Part shown: positions 55,473 to 64,000 of the stretch, one piece after another
How the letters are laid out: each line of letters opens with the position of its first letter
Position numbering within the stretch: the stretch's first letter is position 1
Source of the DNA: Tyto alba
Taxonomy: Eukaryota > Chordata > Aves > Strigiformes > Tytonidae
Assembly: GCF_018691265.1 (NCBI RefSeq)
Contig: NW_024881277.1
Coordinates: 11,137,503 to 11,201,502 of the forward strand
Length of the DNA: 64,000 bases
Direction: 5' to 3'
Notes under the pieces: model-generated
What the model saw: only the letters and a program-made list of their open reading frames with translations
Told to the model about the DNA's origin: nothing
The model's database searches: none
Made by a program: the position numbers and the translations under genes

Positions 55473-55781
55473 AATTTTTCCGTCTGGTGGAAGGGAAGAA
55501 CCGCTGCTCAGGACGTGTAGAGATCCGTGACGGGGACCTGTGGAAAAGTGTCTGTGATTCCCACTTTGGTCCCAAGGCTGCTGACGTGCTCTGCAGGGAG
55601 TTGCAGTGCGGCGCAGCCCTGCCTGTCGCTGGAGGAAGTCACGTTGGAGAAGGGGTGGCTCCCATGTGGGATGGAGAGCTGCGGTGTGTGGGGAATGAAT
55701 CCCTCCTCGCCTCCTGCCCCAGGGGGTCCCCCCGGGACAAGCCCTGCACCCACGCAAACAGCGCTGTTGTGAACTGCACAG
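55473..55781 (+). CDS. SRCR-B exon, unit 1
   Basis: A 309-bp phase 1-1 exon for one group B SRCR domain: FFRLVEGKNRCSGRVEIRDG, WKSVCDSHFG, VLCRELQCGAALP, GELRCVGNESLLASC, KPC, VNCTG, eight cysteines in all. The acceptor follows a strong pyrimidine tract (TTTTTTTCCAG) and the donor is CACAG/GTAAGG. SRCR domains of this class bind proteins, carbohydrates or microbial surfaces in immune receptors such as CD163 and WC1. Nearly identical to 58972-59280 and 62571-62879. Confidence 0.9.
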
Positions 55782-55959
55782 GTAAGGACTCAGGGTGGGC
55801 TGTTGAACACCTGGGCTGTGCCGGGGGCAGGGGAGGAGGGCAGGGACTGTGCTGGCCTTGGCCTGAGAACAGGAGGGGTGATGTTGTCTCCTGCAGTCTG
55901 CAGTTACGCAGGAAAAGATGCAGAAGCCAATGTCTCGCTTCTGTTCCGTCCTCCTGCAT

Positions 55960-56160
55960 TTGGTGCACGGCTGCCGAAAGGCTCAGGATGGGGACAGAGT
56001 CCCTCTGTCCCCTTAGTTACTGTAGCTGCTCCTCTGGGTGCAGTTGTGCAGGGGGAAATGCCTGCTGCCCTGCCACAAAGCCCTGGGTCCAAGGAGCAGC
56101 ACAGGGTTCCCTCTGGAAACGGGGCTTCTTCCCATGTGTCGATGTGACAAGGGCTAGAAA
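55960..56160 (+). pseudogene. Dead copy of the signal-peptide exon (unit 2)
   Basis: About 55985-56055 aligns with exon 1: GCTCAGGATGGGGACAGAG, then CTGCTCCTCTGGGTGCAG and TTGTGCAGGGGG. The ATG survives, but an insertion/deletion shifts the frame away from the hydrophobic core and the donor GTAAGT is GAAATG. The following bases also resemble the start of intron 1. It lies about 1.07 kb before SRCR-A of unit 2, the same spacing as the live exon before unit 1. Confidence 0.8.
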
Positions 56161-57050
56161 GTGAACAGGTTCACTGAGCCTGTGTTTCTCTGCGTAGCAG
56201 AAGGGCTTTTCTGCTTCCAGGGCTCCCACGTTTCTGGCTGTTGGTACCCGGTTATGGATTTGCCATCCTTGGGCACCGTCCCTGGGGCCCTGGATCTGCC
56301 AGCTCTGTTCCCTGTGAGCTGGTGGTGCCTTAACTGGTGGCTCTTTGTTCTGTCATCCCAGAGGCACAGCCAGCCTCCGGGGTACCCGGGAAGGGGTGTG
56401 GGCTCTTCACTCTTGTCCTGGAGTCAGAGTGATCCCGGGCCTGACCGGGGGTGGGTTGTGCTTGTGGAGACAAGGGAACTGGGGAATCTGTTCCCAGAGG
56501 CTCGCAAAGGGGTGAGCTTCCTGGGGGGATCCCCGACAAGGTCAGGGCTGGGCTGATGTCCAAGGACAAGGAGGGGGCATGGGTTGGGAGGCCTCACTGG
56601 GACCATCATGTTGCTCCACAGGGGACATGTAAAGTCCTGAGGGAGGAGGGTGAGTTGGGAGGGGCCCAGGGCAGGCTGTGGTTTAGGGGAGCTGGGGGCT
56701 CTGGGGAGGAGTAGCCGTGGGAGCCTGGGGGAGCCCTGGTGGGGACAGGTCCCTTTTCAGGGTGCTGTCTGGGGAGGAGCAGGAGCCCTGGGTGGGCACA
56801 GGATAGGGACGAGGGGTTGTTGTGGTGGAAGTGCCAAAGTGTGTGCTGCCACAAATGACCCAGCAGGGCCAGAGCTGGGCACCCCCAGCCTTGCACAGCC
56901 CATGAGGATAGAAGGGATCCCTGAACTGCCCTGGGGACAGCCTGGAGGGGAGTGGGCTCCCACCCTGGTGCCTCGGACTCCACCTGCACAGGGCTTCCCT
57001 GAGACCCGCAGTGCGGGGGGTGAGCGCTGTCCTGACTGGTCCTGTGTCAG

Positions 57051-57374
57051 TGTTTGAAGGTGCTGTGGAGGTGAGGCTGGCGGACGGCGGCAGGCGCTGT
57101 GCTGGGAGAGTGGAGGTGAAACAACAGGGCAAGTGGGGGACCGTGTGTGGTCACTACTGGAGCATGAAGGATGCAGCAGTGGTTTGTAAACAGCTGGGCT
57201 GTGGGTCTGCTGTTGAAGCTCCTCAGTACGGACACTTTGGGCCAGGATCTGGCCCCATTTGGATGGATGATGTTGGCTGTAATGGCACCGAATCTGCCCT
57301 GTCTGACTGCACACACGGAGGATGGGGTGAACATGACTGTGATCATATCCTTGATGCTGGAGTGGTGTGTTCAG
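57051..57374 (+). CDS. SRCR-A exon, unit 2
   Basis: A 324-bp phase 1-1 exon with acceptor CCTGTGTCAG and donor TTCAG/GTAAGG, encoding an eight-cysteine group B SRCR domain ([17 protein letters not shown] ... [16 protein letters not shown] ... [10 protein letters not shown] ... DAGVVCSG). Differs from the unit 1 copy by several replacements (for example RKN to MKD) and from unit 3 by about ten bases. It should splice to 58972 or, if used, to the small exon at 57660. Confidence 0.9.
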
Positions 57375-57659
57375 GTAAGGGGAAAAATTGTTCTATACCT
57401 CTGGGGCTGGGGTTGTGGAAGGAACCTGGATGTGCCCTAAAGGAACGCAAATCAGGCACCAGAGCATTGCTCAATGTGGCCAGTCACACTGCCGAGCTAG
57501 GACTGTCATTACTGGAGTGCCCAGTGCCTGGGGAAAGCCCAGTGGGAACCTGCCCAGGGGTGCCTTACCGTGCCTGGTCCTTGAGCTGGCGCAGATGAAC
57601 CCTCCATCCCTGCCCTGCACGGTCTGTTAATTGCCATCTTTCTCCTCCTGTTCACCCAG

Positions 57660-57749
57660 GAGCTGTCTGGCGGTGCTGCGGGCCAGCTGCCCCCATGCCA
57701 GAGGCACCAGAATTGACTCCTGTGGCCACCCACCGTCCTGGGGAAGGGC
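57660..57749 (+). CDS. Possible 90-bp linker exon, unit 2
   Basis: Bounded by a good acceptor (TCTCCTCCTGTTCACCCAG) and a weaker donor (GGGC/GTGAGA). Its 90 bp are phase 1-1 and open: a CCGPAAPMPEAPELTPVAT-like proline/threonine-rich peptide, as expected of an inter-domain linker. The copy at 61172-61261 keeps frame and both splice sites. No transcript evidence; could be conserved only because the duplication is recent. Confidence 0.35.
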
Positions 57750-57951
57750 GTGAGATGGGGAGATACTTTTAGGTTGTCCCCCCCAGCAGACACAGGTCCC
57801 TTGGCTGATGTGTTTGTGCCACCAGCACCCTCTGAGAGTAGCTGGGGGATGTCGTAGGGATTTTTCTTGGAGGCCACCTTGGAGACCAGCTGGCATGTAG
57901 TCAGGGTATTGCCAAAGGGCTGTGGGAACTCTCAGGGATCATTGGTTGGTC

Positions 57952-58096
57952 CCGAATCTGTCCATCTGCTTTAAGGGCACAGGTCCTCCTGAGGACGTAT
58001 AGTGATCCATGGTGAAGACCTTTGGACAGCGGTGTGTGACTCACACTTTGGTCCCAAGGGTGCCAACGTGGTTTGCAGAGTCTGCTGTGGGTCTGC
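57952..58096 (+). pseudogene. Dead SRCR exon relic, unit 2
   Basis: Aligns with the first half of SRCR-B: GAGGACGTATAGTGATCCAT for CAGGACGTGTAGAGATCCGT, then a frame-kept DSHFGPKGANVVCR and a cysteine-rich CCGSA. The acceptor is missing, indels break the frame, and the second half is gone. A second copy is at 62222-62368. Confidence 0.8.
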
Positions 58097-58194
58097 AATA
58101 GACACACCCCCCTGAGTGCTCTGATGGTGTAGGGAAGGTGTGTAACTTAGCCTGGATGCTTTTTTGACATTAACACTCCCCCAACAGCTTCCTC

Positions 58195-58866
58195 TTTCAT
58201 TAATGCAAAAGTCAGTCTGTAAGGAAACTCTCAGAGACCAAGGTTTACGGTTTCTGAAGGAAGCATTCCTTCACTCATGCCAGGCCAGTGAGGCTTAATT
58301 CCACCTAGCACTGACTCCCTGAACTTGTTTGTATCCTGTCAATATAGGAAAAGGTCATACATATTCATTATCTTTATGGCGAGTATATACATAAGTATAA
58401 GCCTTCCCTGGTTCTCTTTTTAATATTATAATGTCCTTTACACAGGCGTGGTAGTGCATCCTTGTGGTCGTTTCAGTATGTCGGTGGCTGTTACTTCCTC
58501 CTTGCTCATTTTCTTTACCTTGTCCTTTTCTTAAAATTGTCTATATTGATACTCATCTTTGTTTTCATTAAGTTCACACATGACAAAATCAGTCCATTCT
58601 TGTCTTTTTGTAACTCTTCTTCTTGTTATTATCTTTGGGCATTCACCACGTATCCTACTTAATCAAAGCTGACCTTGGATGGTCAGTAGATAAGTGCAAG
58701 GCTATCCAATTAAGCAACCACTATCCTCAAAATATATGCAATTAAGCAACTACTATCTTCATAGGCCTATTGTTAACAATAACAGCTTGTTTCAAGGACC
58801 TACCTTCTACACAATCTGTCCTTTCAAGCAAATATTACAAGGAAACTTAAAGCTATCACTGGGATA
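58195..58866. mobile_element. AT-rich insertion in the unit 2 intron
   Basis: About 670 bp of AT-rich DNA interrupts an intron that is continuous in units 1 and 3 (AACA.CTTC followed directly by TGTGCAGTGAGTGATTT). No open frame or known repeat end was recognised. A TGTAAGGAAACTC start near 58218 could be an LTR edge, but no matching end or target duplication was found. Confidence 0.5.
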
Positions 58867-58971
58867 TGCAATGGGTGATTTGGTCACATCTTGCTTAGAG
58901 GTGGTGTGGGATGTGAGTATGTGAATGCCAGAGGGCTCTGGGAACTCCCAGTTGATTAGATTATTTTCCAG

Positions 58972-59280
58972 AATTTTTCCGGCTAGTGGAAGGGAAGAAC
59001 CGCTGCTCAGGACGTGTGGAGATCCGTGACGGGGACCTGTGGAAAAGTGTCTGTGATTCCCACTTTGGTCCCAAGGCTGCTGACGTGCTCTGCAGGGAGT
59101 TGCAGTGCGGCGCAGCCCTGCCTGTCGCTGGAGGAAGTCACGTTGGAGAAGGGGTGGCTCCCATGTGGGATGGAGAGCTGCGGTGTGTGGGGAATGAATC
59201 CCTCCTCGCCTCCTGCCCCAGGGGGTCCCCCCGGGACCAGCCCTGCACCCACGCAAACAGCGCTGCTGTGAACTGCACAG
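58972..59280 (+). CDS. SRCR-B exon, unit 2
   Basis: 309 bp, phase 1-1, acceptor TTATTTTCCAG, donor CACAG/GTAAGG. Eight-cysteine SRCR domain differing from the unit 1 copy at about five positions by hand count, including Lys to Gln near the seventh cysteine (RDKPC to RDQPC). Confidence 0.9.
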
Positions 59281-59459
59281 GTAAGGACTCAGGGTGGGCT
59301 GTTGAACACTGGGGCTGTGCCGGGGGCAGGGGAGGAGGGCAGGGACTGTGCTGGCCTTGGCCTGAGAACAGGAGGGGTGATGTTGTCTCCTGCAGTCTGC
59401 AGTTACGCAGGAAAAGATGCAGAAGCCAATGTCTCGCTTCTGTTCCATCCTCCTGCATT

Positions 59460-59660
59460 TGGTGCACGGCTGCCGAAAGGTTCTGGATGGGGACAGAGTC
59501 CCTCTGTCCCCTTAGTTACTGTAGCTGCTCCTCTGGGTGCAGTTGTGCAGGGGGAAATGCCTGCTGCCCTGCCACAAAGCCCTGGGTCCAAGGAGCAGCA
59601 CAGGGATCCCTCTGGAAACGGGGCTTCCTCCCGTGTGTCTATGTCACAAGGGGTAGAAAG
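59460..59660 (+). pseudogene. Dead copy of the signal-peptide exon (unit 3)
   Basis: Near-identical to the unit 2 relic at 55960-56160, with the same frame damage and lost donor, so it was already dead when this 3.5-kb unit duplicated. It precedes SRCR-A of unit 3 by about 1.08 kb. Confidence 0.8.
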
Positions 59661-60563
59661 TGAACAGGTTCACTGAGCCTGTGCTTCTCTGCGTGGCAGA
59701 AGGGCTTTTCTGCTTCCAGGGCTCCCACGTTTCTGGCCGTTGGTACCCGGGTGTGGATTTGTCATCCTTGGGCACCGTCCCTGGGGCCCTGGATCTGCCA
59801 GCTCTGTTCCCTGTGAGCTGGTGGTGCCTTAACTGGTGGCTCTTTGTTCTGTCATCCCAGAGGCACAGCCAGCCTCCGGGGTACCCAGGAAGGGATGTGG
59901 GCTCTTCACTCTTGTCCCGGAGTCAGAGTGATCCCGGGCCTGACCGGGGGTGGGTTGTGCTTGTGGAGACAAGGGAACTGGGGAATCTGTTCCCAGAGGC
60001 TCGTAAAGGGGTGACCTTCCTGGGGGGATCCCAGACAAGGTCAGGGCTGGGCTGATGCCCAAGGACAAGGAGGGGGCATGGGTTGGGAGGCCTCACTGGG
60101 ACCATCATGTTGCTCCACAGGGGACACGGAAAGTCCTGAGGGAGGAGGGTGAGTTGGGAGGGGCCCAGGGCAGGCTGTGGTTTAGGGGAGCTGGGGGCTC
60201 TGGGGAGGAGTAGCCGTGGGAGCCTGGGGGAGCCCTGGTGGGGACAGGTCCCTTGGTCCCTTTTCAGGGTGCTGTCTGGGGAGGAGCAGGAGCCCTAGGT
60301 CGGCATGCTCACCATGGGCGAGGGGCCATTGGGGTGGAAGGAAGTGCCAAAGTGTGTGGTGCCACAAATGACCCAGCAGGGCTGGAGCCGAGCACCCTCA
60401 GCCTTGCACAGCCCATGAGGACAGAAGGGATCCCTGAACTGCCCTGGGGACAGCCTGGAGGGGAGTGGGCTCCCACCCTGGTGCCTCGGACTCCACCTGC
60501 ACAGGGCTTCCCTGAGACCCGCAGTGCGGGGGGTGAGCGCTGTCCTGACTGGTCCTGTGTCAG

Positions 60564-60887
60564 TGTTTGAAGGTGCTGTGGAGGTGAGGCTGGCGGACGG
60601 CGGCAGGCGCTGTGCTGGGAGAGTGGAGGTGAAACAACAGGGCAAGTGGGGGACCGTGTGTGGTCACTACTGGAGCATGAAGGATGCAGCAGTGGTTTGT
60701 AAGCAGCTGGGCTGTGGGTCTGCTGTTGGAGCTCCTCAGTACGGACACTTTGGGCGAGGATCTGGCCCCATTTGGATGGATGATGTTGGCTGTAATGGCA
60801 CTGAATCTGCCCTGTCTGACTGCACACACGGAGGATGGGGTGAACATGACTGTGTTCATGCTTATGATGCTGGAGTGGTGTGTTCAG
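60564..60887 (+). CDS. SRCR-A exon, unit 3
   Basis: 324 bp, phase 1-1, acceptor CCTGTGTCAG, donor TTCAG/GTAAGG. Eight-cysteine group B SRCR domain; variable positions against unit 2 cluster before the last cysteine ([10 protein letters not shown] against [10 protein letters not shown]). Confidence 0.9.
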
Positions 60888-61171
60888 GTAAGGGGACAAA
60901 TTGTTCCATACCTCTGGGGCTGGGATTGTGGAAGGAACGTGGCTGCGCCCTCAAGGAGCAAAAGTCAGGCACCAGAGCATTGCCCAACGTGGGCAGTCAC
61001 ACTGCTGAGCTGGGACTGTCATTACTGGTGTCCCCAGTGCCTGGGGAAAGACAGTGGGAACCTGCCCAAGGGTGCCTTACCATGCCTGGTCCCTGAGCTG
61101 GCACAGATGAACCCTCCATCCCTGCCCTGCACGGTCTGTTGATTGCCATCTTTCTCCTCCTGTTCACCCAG

Positions 61172-61261
61172 GAGCTGTCTGGCGGTGCTGCGGGCCAGCT
61201 GCCCCCATGCCAGAGGCACCAGAAGTGACTCCTGTGGCCACCGACCGTCCTGGGGAAGGGT
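61172..61261 (+). CDS. Possible 90-bp linker exon, unit 3
   Basis: Copy of 57660-57749 with the same acceptor, a GGGT/GTGAGA donor and an open phase 1-1 frame (CCGPAAPMPEAPEVTPVAT). Same caveats as for unit 2. Confidence 0.35.
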
Positions 61262-61321
61262 GTGAGACGGGGAGCTACTTTTGGGTTATCCCTGCTGGCA
61301 GACATGAGTCTCTTGGCTGAA

Positions 61322-62080
61322 GCAAAGGGATTGCTTGGAGAGGAAGAGCACTGGGCTTGGCTAGAACAGCAGGGTGGCACGTGGCACCTTGTTCCTCTCC
61401 CAGGGTCACTCCCATGAGAGCCTGCTCATGGGGACATGGCACCGTGCAGGCAGTGCGGACCTGCCACCCAGCCTCTCCTGCCTGCCCCAGCCCCTGGCTG
61501 CTCTGTGCCACAGGGGATTTGCCAGCAATTACTGGCTCTCCTCTGTGCCCACCCTTGAACCAGGAGCACGTGTAAGCCCAGGGCTGCTCTTCTGTCCACT
61601 CTCCTGCCTTCTGCCCAGCCACTGGGCAGGGCCATGCATGCCCAGCAGCACACTCTGGCCATGGCTGAGAACCTCTGTACTGGGTAGGCTCCTGAGCAGG
61701 GTGGTGGCCCAGCCACTGACCACGGGTACATCCTCACAGTCCCTTAGTCCTGTGACATGTCCCATCCACCAGCCTCATCCCAACAGCCCAAGATCTCTGT
61801 GGGCATGGGGTGCACTTCTCATGGCACCAAGGGGCTCCTCACGCCTGGCGCTGAGCTCAGTGGGGCAGAGCAAGCTGCAGCAGCCAAACGCACCTGGCCC
61901 CATTTCCCCAAACCCCAAGTGCTATGGGGGCTGCAGTGCCCAGGGACCAGTACTGGGCAGCCCAAGGTCTCTGCAGCAGCAGCAGTTTGTTGGAGAGACT
62001 CCTGTGGCTGTGGATGTTAGAAGAGAAACAAATCCCCAAGTGCTGTGCTGATTTCTGAGGAGCAGCAGGGCTGGGCATGA
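61322..62080. other. Intron sequence present only in unit 3
   Basis: Unit 2 joins the two sides directly near 57810 (CTTGGCTGA then TGTGTTTGTGCC). GC-rich, no domain or repeat recognised, so either a deletion in unit 2 or an insertion here. Confidence 0.55.
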
Positions 62081-62221
62081 TGTGTTTGTACCACCAGCAC
62101 CCCCTGAGAGCAGCTTAGGATGTCGTAGGGCTTTTTGCCTGTGGCCACCTTGGATATCAGCTGGCATGTAGTCAGGGTACTGCCAGAGGGCTCTGGGAAC
62201 TCCCAGGGTTCATTGGTTGGT

Positions 62222-62368
62222 CCAGAATCTGTTTGGCTGCTCTAAGGGCACAGATCCTCCTGAGGACGTATAGTGATCCATGAGGAGGCCCTTTGTACAG
62301 CGGTGTGTGACCCACACTTTAGTCCCAAGGGTGCCAACGTGGTTTGCAGAGTCTGCTGTGAGGCTGCA
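62222..62368 (+). pseudogene. Dead SRCR exon relic, unit 3
   Basis: Copy of 57952-58096 with further small differences. It shows that each ancestral unit had an additional SRCR exon between A and B. Confidence 0.8.
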
Positions 62369-62570
62369 ATAGACACACACCCCTGAGTGCTGTGATGGTG
62401 GAGAGAAGGTGTGTAACTTGGCCTGGATGCCTTTGTGACACCATCACTCCTTAAATAGCTTCTAAAATGTGCAGTGAGTGATTTTGGTCACAGCTTGCAT
62501 GGAGGTGGTGTGGGATGTGGGCATGGGAATGCCACCAAGATCTGGGAATTCCCAGTTGATTTATTTCCAG

Positions 62571-64000
<1,430 letters not shown>

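Noticed and set aside
55896..56150. A real exon after the TCTCCTGCAG acceptor-like site
   Set aside because: The region is the decayed signal-peptide exon; there is no usable donor and the frame is broken relative to exon 1.
54010..61142. Long antisense frames opposite the SRCR exons
   Set aside because: They mirror the conserved SRCR exons in every unit and have no domain of their own.

Overview
The window is avian nuclear DNA. The evidence is several oriented fragments of chicken-repeat-1 (CR1) LINEs, avian LTR families including the type opening TGTCCTGGTT, and olfactory receptor (OR) copies of the expanded bird gamma-c / OR14-like type. The species cannot be fixed from sequence alone. 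No rRNA, tRNA, CRISPR or prokaryotic operon is visible.

About 0.8-32.7 kb is an OR cluster built by tandem segmental duplication. Unit A (about 2.9-16.1 kb) and unit B (about 18.6-32.7 kb) share a CR1-derived module, a GC-rich block with a (GGA)n tract, one open OR14-like gene (A 5626-6588; B 21017-21922), a fragment of an unrelated OR, a composite of CR1 and LTR pieces, and a minus-strand OR C-terminal fragment. Large private indels separate the units. Identity along them is uneven: the GGA block is nearly identical while its upstream flank is much more diverged. A further OR pseudogene lies at 799-1500 and another at 50958-51690.

32.7-53.1 kb is transposon-rich. A CR1 copy abuts a minus-strand ERV 5' end (LTR, primer-binding site, leader) at 36085-37608. 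A third copy of the OR upstream region (37740-38439) is cut by an 8.1-kb provirus (38440-46546) with two LTRs, PBS, gag, dUTPase-protease, pol, env and polypurine tract, all broken by stops and frameshifts. Its gag-pro-pol layout is betaretrovirus-like, while its Env transmembrane subunit has the CX6CC motif of alpha/gamma-type envelopes. Its leader carries eight copies of a 46-47 bp repeat. More LTR and CR1 fragments and an OR pseudogene follow.

53.1-64.0 kb holds the 5' part of a plus-strand gene for a multi-domain group B scavenger receptor cysteine-rich (SRCR) protein of the WC1/CD163/SCART/DMBT1 kind. A signal-peptide exon is followed by alternating SRCR-A and SRCR-B exons (three of each) and a distinct SRCR-C exon, all compatible with phase-1 joining. 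The array grew by duplicating a unit that included the first exon: two dead signal-peptide exons, two dead SRCR exons and two copies of a possible 90-bp linker exon remain between the live ones. The first SRCR-A exon has lost its acceptor AG. The gene runs off the right edge.

Functionally, the OR genes would encode odorant GPCRs of sensory neurons and the SRCR gene a secreted or surface immune receptor. Nothing links them except adjacency. The rest is repeats and decayed copies.
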